A stretch of DNA of 34,902 nt, taken from Planctomycetota bacterium. GTDB taxonomy: Bacteria > Planctomycetota > UBA1135 > GCA-002686595. Positions 6,988 through 15,069 of the stretch are shown piece by piece. Location of the stretch: positions 1 through 34,902 of the forward strand of contig JAJDEW010000134.1 of NCBI GenBank assembly GCA_029259595.1, read 5' to 3'. Position 1 is the stretch's first letter. Every line of letters begins with the position of its first letter. The position numbers and the translations under genes are program-made. The notes under the pieces are model-generated. The model saw nothing but the letters and a program-made list of their open reading frames with translations, ran no database searches and was not told the origin of the DNA.

Positions 6988-8940
6988 TTGAACTCCGACC
7001 TCAAACGCTCCTGGGAGCTGCTCGCACCCCACGTTCGCCCGCGGATCGGCCAACTCGGCCTTTCGATCCTGTTCGGAACGATCACGGCCTTCGCCCAGGC
7101 CGGCGTGCTGCTGCTCTTCATTCCGATCTGGAACGAGGTCCTCTTCCCGGCGAAGGAAGTCGTCCCCGCGACGGATACCGCCGCGGTCGACGGGGCGGCG
7201 ATCTTGGACGCGGCCGGGGCGACCGAGGCCAGTTCGTCCTTCACGACCTGGATGGTCGGGCGCTTCGACGCCTTCTCGGGCATGGCGCTCGAGCGGGGTT
7301 GGTTCGAAGACGAGCGCCTGGCGGTCCTGGCCCTCTTGATCGCGATCGCCGTCGTGATGGGTTTGATCGCGGGAGCCTCGCAGTACGGCTTCACCTGGGT
7401 TTCGCGCCGGCTCTCCTTCGGGCTGATCGTCGACCTGCGCGTGCGGCTCGCGCGGCACTTGATGGGGCTCTCCGTCCGCTACCACAGCCAGCGTCGGTTC
7501 GGCGATCTCCTGTCGCGCGTCAGCTCGGACGTGACGACGACGCTGTCGGCGATCAACATCGGGCTCAAGAACATGCTGCAGGAACCGCTGATGGCGTTGG
7601 CGACGCTGGTCATCGCGGCGACGGCGGCGCCCCTGCCGACTCTGGGCATGGTCCTGTTGCTCCCGATCGCGGCCCTGCCGATCTCGCGTCTGACCCGGCG
7701 CGTGCGGCGCGGCTCGCGCAAGAGCATGACCAGCCTGGGGGAGTCGGTTCAGGCCCTGTCCCAGATGTTTCAGGGCATCCGCATCGTGAAGGCCTTCGGT
7801 GGGGAGGAGCGCGAGCTCGACCGCTACCGCGACATCAACAAGACCTACCTGAAGACCTCGATGAAGATGGTGCGGGCCGTGGCGCTGACCCACGCCTGGA
7901 CGGCGCTCTACAGCATCCTGGGTGTGGCCGTGCTGGCCGGCGGCATGGGCTACCTGAACATCCGCTATCCGCTCTTCCAGGGCGGCGGCGACATGATCGC
8001 CTTCTTCCTGGCGATCGCACGGCTCAACAACCACATCAAGATCTTCGCCAAGGGACTCACGAAGCTCGAAGAGTCGATCGGATCCTCGGTCCGGATCCAG
8101 GAACTGCTCGAAGAGCAGGTCGACGTGCGCGAGGTCGCGCAGCCGCTCCCGATCGCGGGCCTCGGAGCGGGGGTCGTGTTCGAGGACGTCACCTTCCGGT
8201 ATCCGGAGAGCGACGTGGATGCCCTGCAGAGCGTGCAGCTCGACGTGCAACCCGGACAGACGCTGGCCCTGGTCGGCGCCTCGGGCGCGGGCAAGAGCAC
8301 GCTGATGGACCTCGTCGCGCGCTTCATCGATCCCACCGGTGGCCGCATCCTGGTCGACGGCAAGCCGCTCGCCGAGCTCTCGTTGTCCGGCTGGACGTCG
8401 CTCTACGCGATGGTCGGGCAGGTGCCGTTTCTCTTTCACGCTTCGATCGAGGAGAACATCCGTTACGGCCGGCCTGGCGCGACCCGCGCGGAGGTCGAGG
8501 AAGCCGCGCGCGCGGCCAACATCGACGAGTTCATCCGTACGCTGCCGAACGGCTACGACACGGATGTCGCCGACATGGGCGCGCGACTCTCCGGCGGACA
8601 GCGCCAGCGCATCACGATCGCGCGCGCGCTCCTGAAGGGCGCCCCGCTGCTCTTGCTCGACGAGGCTACGAGCGCGCTCGACAGCGAATCGGAGGCGGAA
8701 GTCCAGCGGGCGCTCGAGCGTCTGATGGAGGATCGCACCGTGATCGTCATCGCCCACCGCCTCGCGACCGTGCGCGATGCCGACCGTATCGCCGTGCTCG
8801 ACGATGGACGTCTGGTCGAGCTCGGCCGTCACGACGAGCTCGTCGCGCTGGGCGGGGTGTACGCGCGGCTCTACGACCTGCAGAACCTCGGTGCCACCAC
8901 CGAAGCGACGCGGGAGACCGGAGCGGAAGCGGGCTGCTAG
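6988..8940 (+). CDS. ABC exporter, fused permease-ATPase (MsbA-like)
   Basis: The protein has 650 residues, a typical half-transporter length. Six membrane segments fill roughly residues 20-340, including TITAFAQAGVLLLFIPIW and AVLALLIAIAVVMGLIAG. The ATPase domain has Walker A GASGAGKST (430-438), signature LSGGQRQR (from 534), Walker B LLLLDEATSALD (D558/E559) and H-loop His590. It should work as a homodimer in the inner membrane, exporting a lipid or other hydrophobic molecule; an MsbA-like lipid A or phospholipid flippase is the best guess. The start is TTG at 6988, since no ATG or GTG lies nearby in frame. An insertion-like Ala/Asp/Glu-rich loop near residues 55-85 (AATDTAAVDGAAILDAAG region) sits between the first two membrane segments. 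Confidence 0.92.
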   Translation: MNSDLKRSWELLAPHVRPRIGQLGLSILFGTITAFAQAGVLLLFIPIWNEVLFPAKEVVPATDTAAVDGAAILDAAGATEASSSFTTWMVGRFDAFSGMALERGWFEDERLAVLALLIAIAVVMGLIAGASQYGFTWVSRRLSFGLIVDLRVRLARHLMGLSVRYHSQRRFGDLLSRVSSDVTTTLSAINIGLKNMLQEPLMALATLVIAATAAPLPTLGMVLLLPIAALPISRLTRRVRRGSRKSMTSLGESVQALSQMFQGIRIVKAFGGEERELDRYRDINKTYLKTSMKMVRAVALTHAWTALYSILGVAVLAGGMGYLNIRYPLFQGGGDMIAFFLAIARLNNHIKIFAKGLTKLEESIGSSVRIQELLEEQVDVREVAQPLPIAGLGAGVVFEDVTFRYPESDVDALQSVQLDVQPGQTLALVGASGAGKSTLMDLVARFIDPTGGRILVDGKPLAELSLSGWTSLYAMVGQVPFLFHASIEENIRYGRPGATRAEVEEAARAANIDEFIRTLPNGYDTDVADMGARLSGGQRQRITIARALLKGAPLLLLDEATSALDSESEAEVQRALERLMEDRTVIVIAHRLATVRDADRIAVLDDGRLVELGRHDELVALGGVYARLYDLQNLGATTEATRETGAEAGC

Positions 8941-9107
8941 CGGAGTGACTCGATCATCCCGACATGTGTTTGGCGTCCTTCCGTCCGTGGCTACGTTGCA
9001 GCTCCTCCGCGTCTCCACGAAGTCGCGTCGCCCTGGCATCCGCAGCCTTTCCTCGACGGACTCCTGGCGGTCCTGAATCAGCGCTCACGGGTTCGCGTTC
9101 GAACGAC

Positions 9108-10118
9108 ATGCGGAGGGGAATCGAGTCAGGTGTTTTCGTCCTCGCTCTGATTCTCGTCGCGGGCTGCCGGGCGCGCGGACGCCCCGAGCACGAGCCGTTC
9201 GGGCGCTACGTGGCGCGTGGCCCGATCGACCTCTCCGGCCAGGGCACGCTGGCGGTCTTTCGGTTGACCCAGCTGCCACGCCCGGCTCCGATCCTGGCAC
9301 GCGGCGAGCGCGAGTGGCGGATCAGCGAGTCGCTCGCGAACGTCCTCACGATCGACGGGAACGACCACGAGCTCGACTACGAGATGCTGCAGACCCGCGC
9401 GTCCCTGGGCTTCGGTCTCGGCGACGGGGCGACGCTGCGCATCGAGTTCCAGGACCGCTACCGCGGCGGCGGGATGCTAGACCAGTTCATTCGGACGTTT
9501 CACGAGGCCTTCGACCTGAACCCGAACAAGCGCGACAACGTGAAGAAGGGTCGCAACGCCTTTCGCTTCGAGACGGTGGGCGACGAGCCGGGCGTCGATC
9601 TGGGCGACGGCCACGTGCTCGCGCGCGACCTCATCGTTTCACTCGGCAAGGCGACGGTCGTCGATTCGCTGGACCTCTTGACGAGCCTCGACGTGACGAC
9701 GCGCCTGAGCCTGAACAAGGTCGACGAACTCGAAGGCGAGGTACCGCTCGATCTCGGCCTCGCGGCCGGTGTGTGGCGTGGACTGACGAGGCGCGTCTTC
9801 GCGACCGTGCAGCTCGGGTACACGACCTTCGGTGAGCGGAGGCTCGGTGCCTTTCCGCTGCGCTCGTCGCAAACGGCAGGCTTGGTCGGGCTCGAGTGGG
9901 CCTTCCGGAGCTGGTCCCTGAACGTCCAGTATCTCGTTAGCGAGGGCGTGTCCGAGACGCGGCGCATCTTCAAGAACAAGTCGCACGAGCTGACGCTCGG
10001 CTGTCAGATCGGTCCGCCGCGCGGCTGGAACCTCGAGTTCGCGCTGATGGAGAACCTGCGCGAGAACGAGACGGCGCCGGACCTCGGGCTGCACGTCGGA
10101 ATCACCGGACGATTCTGA
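9108..10118 (+). CDS. DUF3187-like outer-membrane lipoprotein
   Basis: The protein has 336 residues. It begins with a signal peptide ending in LVAGC, a lipobox. The segment ARGPIDLSGQGTLAVFRLTQLPRPAP resembles the N-terminal signature of DUF3187 proteins. The rest alternates short amphipathic beta strands (FATVQLGYTTFGE, WSLNVQYLVSEG, LEFALMENL) and ends in GLHVGITGRF with a C-terminal Phe, as in outer-membrane barrels. The lipobox and the barrel pattern together are unusual, so the Cys could instead be part of an ordinary signal peptide. No enzymatic motif is seen. It lies 167 bp after the ABC exporter; a shared role in envelope lipid handling is possible but not shown. Confidence 0.7.
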   Translation: MRRGIESGVFVLALILVAGCRARGRPEHEPFGRYVARGPIDLSGQGTLAVFRLTQLPRPAPILARGEREWRISESLANVLTIDGNDHELDYEMLQTRASLGFGLGDGATLRIEFQDRYRGGGMLDQFIRTFHEAFDLNPNKRDNVKKGRNAFRFETVGDEPGVDLGDGHVLARDLIVSLGKATVVDSLDLLTSLDVTTRLSLNKVDELEGEVPLDLGLAAGVWRGLTRRVFATVQLGYTTFGERRLGAFPLRSSQTAGLVGLEWAFRSWSLNVQYLVSEGVSETRRIFKNKSHELTLGCQIGPPRGWNLEFALMENLRENETAPDLGLHVGITGRF

Positions 10119-10156
10119 ACGGGCTCAGGACGCACGCGCTTGCTAGCCTCTCTCGC

Positions 10157-11518
10157 TTGAAGGTGCCCGCGCAGGAGCCCGCCAAGAAATCGCTGTCCGC
10201 CTTCGACGCGACTCTGCTCGTGATGGGCGGGATCATCGGGGTCGGGATCTTCTTCACGCCGAGCCTGATCGCGCGCCATGCCTTCGAGCCGTGGGCCTTC
10301 CTCACGATGTGGGCCCTGGGCGGTGCGATCGCGCTCTGCGCGGCCTTCACCTTTGCCGAGCTCGCGGGCACGTTCCCCGAGTCCGGCGGGTGGTTCGTGT
10401 TCCTGCGCGAGAGCTTCGGTCCGTTCCCGGCCTTCCTGTTCGCCTGGGTCGTCCTGTTCGTCATCTCGTCGGGCTCGATGGCGGCGGTGATGACCTTCTG
10501 CAACGGGATGCTGCACGAAGCCTTGCCCGAGCTCGTGCCGGAAGGAAGTCGGCTGCCGGCGGTCCTCGTGGTTCTCGTCCTCACCGGGATCACGATGTGC
10601 GGCGTCAAGCGCGCGGCCCTGCTCCAGAACGCGAGCATGATCCTGAAGCTCGTCGTGCTCTTCGGGCTCATCGTGGCGGGCTATCTGTTCTTCTCGGCCG
10701 AGGACGCGGCGGCCTTCGTCAGTCCTGGCGGTGCGGCCGACGCCGCACGTGCGACGCTCGAACGCCCGCCACTCTGGCGCGGCATGTTCGCCGCGCTGCT
10801 GCCCGTGTTCTTCACCTACGGCGGCTGGCAGATGATCTGCTACGTCGCCTCCGAGGTCGACGACCCCGTGCGCAGCGTGCCGCGCGCGATCCTTTTCGGC
10901 GTCCTCGGCGTCGTGGTCGTCTACCTCGTCGCCAACGCGGCCTTTCTCCACGTCCTGGGGCTCGAGGGCATCGCGGCCGACTCAGGCTTCGCCAGCCGGC
11001 TCGCGGCCGTGACGCTGGGCGCGACCGGCGCGCGAATCCTGTCGCTCGGCATGGCGATCTCGGCCATCGGGATCCTGGCCGTCAACATCATCACGACGCC
11101 CTGGCTCTACGTCGCGATGGCGAACGAGGGCCTGTTCTTCCGCGGCTTCGCGCGCCTGCACCCGACGACCGGAGCGCCGCTACGAGCGCTCTCCGTGCAA
11201 GCGCTCCTGATCCTGGTCTACGTCTTCGCGAGCGACCTCGAGTACCTCGTCGAGTCAGCGGTCTTCGTCGAGTGGATCTTCCACGGCCTCGTCGCCTGGG
11301 GTCTCGTGCGCCTGCGCCGCCTGCGGCCCGAACTCCCGCGACCGTTCCGCAGCCTCGCCTATCCGCTCGCGCCGCTCGTCTACCTCGTGACCGCCGTCGC
11401 GATCGTCGGCACGACCCTGCTCGACGACTCGGACGTCAAGTGGACCGGTCTCGCGATCCTCCTGGTCGGCGCGCTCGTCTATCGCCCTTGGCGCGCGTTC
11501 CTGGCGCGCCGGGCCTGA
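10157..11518 (+). CDS. APC-superfamily amino-acid permease
   Basis: The protein has 453 residues with about 12 hydrophobic segments. The first carries MGGIIGVGIFFTPSLIA, the unwound Gly-rich TM1 substrate site typical of the APC superfamily, and a second hallmark is YGGWQMICYVASEVDDP, the GGW/E region in the middle of the protein. It should take up or exchange amino acids across the inner membrane; the substrate cannot be told. The start is ambiguous between TTG 10157 and GTG 10163, with no good ribosome binding site. The gene stands alone, followed by a 530-bp gap and convergent ispF. Confidence 0.9.
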   Translation: MKVPAQEPAKKSLSAFDATLLVMGGIIGVGIFFTPSLIARHAFEPWAFLTMWALGGAIALCAAFTFAELAGTFPESGGWFVFLRESFGPFPAFLFAWVVLFVISSGSMAAVMTFCNGMLHEALPELVPEGSRLPAVLVVLVLTGITMCGVKRAALLQNASMILKLVVLFGLIVAGYLFFSAEDAAAFVSPGGAADAARATLERPPLWRGMFAALLPVFFTYGGWQMICYVASEVDDPVRSVPRAILFGVLGVVVVYLVANAAFLHVLGLEGIAADSGFASRLAAVTLGATGARILSLGMAISAIGILAVNIITTPWLYVAMANEGLFFRGFARLHPTTGAPLRALSVQALLILVYVFASDLEYLVESAVFVEWIFHGLVAWGLVRLRRLRPELPRPFRSLAYPLAPLVYLVTAVAIVGTTLLDDSDVKWTGLAILLVGALVYRPWRAFLARRA

Positions 11519-11584
11519 GCTCGTCCGGGCTCCCCCGGTCTACCCCGACCGCCCCGAACCAGGTCCATGAATCGGACCGGGGTC

Positions 11585-11606
11585 CGGGTCCTGGAAGCGG
11601 GACCCG
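11585..11606 (+). terminator. Hairpin after permease gene
   Basis: The 7-bp stem cgggtcc/gggacccg pairs exactly over an 8-base loop, 67 bases after the permease stop. There is no T tract, so termination by this hairpin is only possible. Confidence 0.3.
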
Positions 11607-11944
11607 GGCGGCGGGCTCGGCGGCGATCCGGTGGGTCGTAGCCGCGGCCGCGGACACCCCCCCCGTCCCCGACGGAACTGGTCCTCTTGGGTGGGGACGC
11701 GCCCGCGCGAAAGTCCCCAAGAAAGTGCCCACAAAGGTCGCAACCGCCGCTCGGGAGCGCGGTCTTCGAGGACGGGGCCCCCGGGAGGTTTCCAGGCCCC
11801 CGAGGTGGCGCTCCGGGCGCGACTTCGGCTCCCGGCTGCCTCAGCGAAGCGGATCAGTCCGATTTGCGGTCGCTTGGCACGGGGTTTCCTGGGGGACCTG
11901 CTCTCCCCCGTCCGTTTCGCCGGGGAGACCTCCTCTCTCGCTAG

Positions 11945-11986
11945 GAAGGGGCGCCCTTCGGAATCTGGGTTCCGGGGGCGCCCTTC
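11945..11986. terminator. Long interrupted hairpin, candidate bidirectional terminator
   Basis: GAAGGG pairs with CCCTTC and CGCCC with GGGCG (one bulged G). An inner stem CGGAA/TTCCG closes over TCTGGG. The plus strand continues TTCTTCT. It lies 60 bases beyond the minus-strand ispF stop and 427 bases beyond the plus-strand permease, so it could stop either transcript. Confidence 0.45.
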
Positions 11987-12048
11987 TTCTATGGAAGGGA
12001 TGGAGGCAGGTGTCTCCCCTGCCCTTCGCCCGCACCTCCGGGCCCCCT

Positions 12049-12528
12049 TCAATCGGCCGTGAGCAGAACGACCGCCTGCACGAGCACGGCGCGACCCCCG
12101 GCCAGCGCGCCGAGGCCCTCGAAGCTCTTGCCCTTCAGGTTGATGCGCGTGACCTCGACCCCGAGGACGGCCGCGATCGCTTCTGCCATGGCCGCGCGGA
12201 AAGGCGCGATGCGCGGACCTTCGGTCTGGATCACCACGTCGGCGTTGGCGAGCTCCCAGCCGGCGGCGCGCACGTCGTCCCAGGCGGCGGCCAGGAGCCG
12301 GCGGCTGTCGGCGCCCGCCCAGCGCGCGTCGTCGTCGGGAAAGCGGGTCCCGAGGTCGTCGAGTCCGGCCGCCCCGAGCAAGGCGTCGGTCAGGGCGTGC
12401 AGGACGGCGTCGCCGTCGGAATGGCCGCGCGGGCCGCGTTCGTAGGGCAGGGTGACCCCACCCAGGATGCAGGGCCGCCCGGGCACGAGCTCGTGCAGGT
12501 CGGAGCCGAGACCGATGCGAACCCTCAT
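12049..12528 (-). CDS. ispF: 2-C-methyl-D-erythritol 2,4-cyclodiphosphate synthase
   Basis: The protein has 159 residues, the usual length. It catalyses the fifth step of the MEP isoprenoid pathway, cyclising CDP-ME-2-phosphate with loss of CMP. Visible signatures are GLGSDLHEL (metal ligands Asp10 and His12), RGHSDGDAVLHALTDALLGA (His44 and the conserved Asp/His), and LKGKSFEGLG near the C-terminus, where KTTE-type family signatures lie. The ATG at 12528 overlaps the stop of ispD by four bases (ATGA), so the two are coupled. ispE, the step between them, is not in the window. Confidence 0.95.
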   Translation of the reverse strand: MRVRIGLGSDLHELVPGRPCILGGVTLPYERGPRGHSDGDAVLHALTDALLGAAGLDDLGTRFPDDDARWAGADSRRLLAAAWDDVRAAGWELANADVVIQTEGPRIAPFRAAMAEAIAAVLGVEVTRINLKGKSFEGLGALAGGRAVLVQAVVLLTAD

Positions 12529-13310
12529 GACGTGCTCCGGCATGACGAGTTTTGGGCCACTTCGGGCCGTCCGCGCCAGTGCCAGAGCGCCCGGGCGAGC
12601 TCGAGATCGGCGCGGGTCGTGATCTTGAAGCCTTGCTCCTCGCCTGCGACCACCGTCACCGGGCCTTGGTAGCGCTCCCACAGCGCCGCGTCGTCCGTCG
12701 GCCGGTCACCGGCGCGCTCGGCAGCCGCCAGAACGGCGAGGAAGGGCTCCCGCCGGAAGCATTGGGGCGTCTGCGCCCGCCAGAGGCCTTCGCGTGGAAC
12801 ATGGGCGCTGACGTGTCCTGCGGCGTCGACGCGCTTCAGGGAATCCTCGACGGGGAGCGCCAGCAGAGCGGCTCCCGAGGCCTCGGCGGCCAGGAGGCAG
12901 CGCTCGATCGCGGCGGGGGAGACGAGCGGCCGGGCCGCATCGTGAATCGCGACCAGCGCGACGGCAGAGGACGTCGCCCGGACCCCGGCGCGAACCGAAT
13001 CGGTGCGCTCCTCACCGCCCTCGACCACCGTGCAGGCGATGTGGGGGGTCTCTTCGGGCAGGAGCTCGACGATCTGGGCGCGGTCGTCGGCGTGCACGAC
13101 GACCACCAGCTCGACGATCGAGCGGGTGGCACGCAGGGCCCGGTAGGCGTGCAGGAACAGCGGCTCGCCCCCGAGCTCGAGCAGGGGCTTGCGCGCGCGC
13201 AGCTCGGGGTCGCTCGCGAACAGGCGGCTCGAGTTGCCGGCGGCGAGCAGGATGGCTGCTGCCGGACTCGAAGGAGCGCACGAGGGGGTCCGATTCGATC
13301 CGCTGGACAT
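12525..13310 (-). CDS. ispD: 2-C-methyl-D-erythritol 4-phosphate cytidylyltransferase
   Basis: The protein has 261 residues. It catalyses the third step of the MEP pathway, joining CTP and MEP. The nucleotide-binding start ILLAAGNSSRL followed by RKPLLELGGEPL fits the IspD N-terminal loop. The family signatures GGEERTDSVRAGV, IHDAARPLV and KITTRADLELA are present in order. ATG 13310 is chosen: it precedes the fold by about 17 residues, and the frame upstream overlaps the divergent promoter region. The loop Gly-rich motif is AAGNSSR rather than the usual AAGxGxR, a mild deviation. It is co-transcribed with ispF and diverges from ruvC across a 92-bp gap. Confidence 0.93.
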   Translation of the reverse strand: MSSGSNRTPSCAPSSPAAAILLAAGNSSRLFASDPELRARKPLLELGGEPLFLHAYRALRATRSIVELVVVVHADDRAQIVELLPEETPHIACTVVEGGEERTDSVRAGVRATSSAVALVAIHDAARPLVSPAAIERCLLAAEASGAALLALPVEDSLKRVDAAGHVSAHVPREGLWRAQTPQCFRREPFLAVLAAAERAGDRPTDDAALWERYQGPVTVVAGEEQGFKITTRADLELARALWHWRGRPEVAQNSSCRSTS

Positions 13311-13402
13311 CGCCCTATTGTTGCCATATCGAGGCCGCGTGCTCCATTCCGAGGAACTTCCAACGGGATCTGTGGCGCCGGGAGCGCTAGATTCGTTCCG
13401 CC

Positions 13403-13939
13403 ATGACTCCTTCCGCACGACCTTCCTGGCCGATCGTGCTGGGGATCGACCCCGGTACGCGCGTGGCGGGATTCGGAGCCTTGGTCGCTGCGCCCGATCG
13501 GATCCGGCTGCACTCCTGCGGTGTCATTCGCATGCCGGCGAAGGCCTCGATCGGCGTCCGTTTGGCGCAGCTCGCGCGCGAGCTGGACGAGATCCTGGCC
13601 GATCTGCGACCGACCATGGTCGCGATCGAGAGCGCCTTCACCGCACGCAACGTGCGCAGTGCCCTGCGCATCGGCGAGTCGCGCGGCGTGGCCCTTGCGA
13701 GCGCGGCACGCTGGACCTCGGAGATCGTCGAGATTCCGCCGGCCGTGGCCAAGAAGTCCGTGTGCGGCAACGGAGCCGCCAGCAAGGAACAGGTCCACGC
13801 GATGGTCGAGGCCCAACTCGGCCTGCAAGATCTCGACGTGGCCGACGATGCGACCGATGCGTTGGCTTTGGCCCTCGCCTGTCTCCTGCGCGCGCGCAGT
13901 CCGTTCGTGCGGGCCGTTGCGAAGGCGCGTCCGTCATGA
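13403..13939 (+). CDS. ruvC: Holliday junction resolvase RuvC
   Basis: The protein has 178 residues. RuvC cuts Holliday junctions during recombinational repair with RuvAB. The catalytic acids are all visible: Asp16 in GIDPGT, Glu76 in IESAF, and Asp149/Asp152 in DATDALALA. The DNA-contact stretch KKSVCGNGAASKEQV also matches the family. ATG 13403 gives the right length. ruvA and ruvB are not adjacent; instead its stop overlaps the next start (ATGA), coupling it to an unknown protein. Confidence 0.95.
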   Translation: MTPSARPSWPIVLGIDPGTRVAGFGALVAAPDRIRLHSCGVIRMPAKASIGVRLAQLARELDEILADLRPTMVAIESAFTARNVRSALRIGESRGVALASAARWTSEIVEIPPAVAKKSVCGNGAASKEQVHAMVEAQLGLQDLDVADDATDALALALACLLRARSPFVRAVAKARPS

Positions 13940-14835
13940 CGGCCCGCGGGAGAAGTGACGGGATCACGAAACCGCCCGCACAGAAGGGCGAAGCGGGACG
14001 CGAACGCTCCGGCGTGCTCGCCGCACTCGGAGTCGGGCTCGAGGAAGTGCTGCCCGGTCTCGAGATCGTCGACCGCGACCTCGAATTCGACGAAGGCGGA
14101 CGTGCGGATCTTGCGGCGGTCGACGGAACGGGGCGGCTCGTGTTGGTCCTGCTCGCGGACGAGGACGCGGACCGAGCGACGTTGGAAGCGTTGGACGCCT
14201 TGTCGTTCGCGTGGCGCAACGTCCAGATCTTCGTGCGCCATCTCGCCGCGCGTCGCCTCGATCCGGGGCTGGAACCGCGCGTCGTCGTCATCAGTGCGGC
14301 CGGAGACGAACGACTCGTGCACCGCTTGGCGCCCCTGCTCGAACGTGGGGTCGAGCTCTTCGGTGTGCGCTCCTTGAAGAGCAGTCAGGGCGAGCGCTCG
14401 TACCTCGTTCCGATGTCCGCCTCGGCTCCCCCGCGTGGTGGCGTGTCGCGTGCGAACCCCGAAGAGTTCCTCGCGGCCTTGCCGCCGCCCTTGAGCGAAT
14501 TGGGGCGCGAGCTCGCGTTGCGCATGGGCCGGCTCGACGACGAGCTCGTGCTCGCGGCCTCGCCCAGCGCGCTCTCCTGGGTCTTCCATGGCGACGAGCT
14601 CGCGCGCGTGGAAGCCCGCCGCGAAGCGCTCGTGGCCCGGGTCGCCCCCACGCTCGAGCCGGTCGAGCTGCGCGGGGAAGGAGACCTCGAGGCCGTGCTC
14701 GAGTCGGCCATGGGGCGGCTCGTGCAGCTGTTCGGCCTGCGCGAGGTGGCCGGAGCCCGCGATCCGGTCGAGCTCCCGGGCGACGAGCCCGAGGAGCTGC
14801 TCAGCCAGGAAGAGATCGAGGCCTTCCGGGACTGA
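13936..14835 (+). CDS. Unknown protein, possible degenerate PD-(D/E)xK nuclease fold
   Basis: The protein has 299 residues with no signal or membrane segment. Residues about 40-75 (EIVDRDLEFDEGGRADLAAVDGTGRLVLVLL) follow the NucS/DUF91 pattern of a Glu-containing strand, GRxDLxxVD, then a hydrophobic strand. However, the usual ExK is replaced by LVLVLLAD, so catalysis is doubtful. The C-terminus reads EELLSQEEIEAFRD, which resembles the LSQxEIDAL motif at the start of FliM. The start ATG 13936 overlaps the ruvC stop by four bases, so it is co-translated with a resolvase; a DNA-repair or recombination role is an inference from that. The C-terminal half is Leu/Glu/Arg-rich and unassigned. Confidence 0.7.
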   Translation: MTARGRSDGITKPPAQKGEAGRERSGVLAALGVGLEEVLPGLEIVDRDLEFDEGGRADLAAVDGTGRLVLVLLADEDADRATLEALDALSFAWRNVQIFVRHLAARRLDPGLEPRVVVISAAGDERLVHRLAPLLERGVELFGVRSLKSSQGERSYLVPMSASAPPRGGVSRANPEEFLAALPPPLSELGRELALRMGRLDDELVLAASPSALSWVFHGDELARVEARREALVARVAPTLEPVELRGEGDLEAVLESAMGRLVQLFGLREVAGARDPVELPGDEPEELLSQEEIEAFRD

Positions 14836-14879
14836 GGGCGCTCCGCCCCGCTTCGAGGGCGCTGGGGTCGGTCGCGGGT

Positions 14880-14912
14880 CCGGGAAGAGCCCGGGAAGAG
14901 CTCGGGAAGATG
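14880..14912. repeat. Three 11-bp direct repeats upstream of the MinD/FlhG-like gene
   Basis: The units are ccgggaagagc (14880-14890), ccgggaagagc (14891-14901) and tcgggaagatg (14902-14912), directly abutting. An 11-bp spacing puts the same base pattern on one face of the helix three times, as in operator arrays. They lie about 160 bases upstream of the ATG at 15070 and 45 bases after the preceding stop. Confidence 0.6.
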
Positions 14913-14927
14913 CGGGGCGGGCCCCGC
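14912..14927 (+). terminator. Hairpin after the ruvC gene pair
   Basis: GCGGGG-CGGG-CCCCGC is a perfect 6-bp stem with a 4-base loop, directly after the 11-bp repeats. There is no T tract, so its role as a terminator is uncertain. Confidence 0.3.
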
Positions 14928-15069
14928 GGTCGGGCAATTGCGGCTTGCATCGCGCGGACCGAAGTGCAATCTGAAGTTCTTAGTGCCCCCCAGGTGCGGC
15001 GAAGTCCTTCGCACGATCCGGCTACGCGGCGGATCTCGACAGGACTTCTCCTCTCGAAACGAGCCGCAT

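Larger units (their letters stand above)
11519..12048. other. 530-bp non-coding gap rich in hairpins
   Basis: No credible gene is seen between the permease and convergent ispF. The gap holds several strong inverted repeats: ggtcc/ggacc at 11562-11578, a 7-bp stem at 11585-11606, TGGGGAC/GTCCCCA at 11692-11719, and a long interrupted hairpin at 11945-11986. None matches the conserved cores of RNase P RNA, tmRNA or SRP RNA as I know them. An unknown structured RNA, or simply convergent terminators, could explain it. Confidence 0.4.

Noticed and set aside
5167..9039. A 1290-codon open frame on the minus strand
   Set aside because: It runs antisense to the SurA-like gene and the ABC exporter. 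The product is His/Arg/Asp-rich and low in structure, as expected for a shadow frame.
9108..10118. Operon of ABC exporter and DUF3187-like gene
   Set aside because: A 167-bp gap separates them and no coupling is visible, so joint transcription cannot be claimed.
11519..12048. RNase P, tmRNA or SRP RNA
   Set aside because: GAAAGTCC and GAACCAGGTCC recall parts of those RNAs, but the flanking conserved cores are missing.
12528..12681. N-terminal extension of IspF
   Set aside because: The frame is open upstream of ATG 12528 but overlaps the ispD coding region; the ATGA overlap and the conserved MRVRIGLGSD start decide.
14938..15069. N-terminal extension of the MinD/FlhG-like protein
   Set aside because: The 44 codons upstream of ATG 15070 are Arg/Cys-rich, unlike the family, and cover the presumed promoter.
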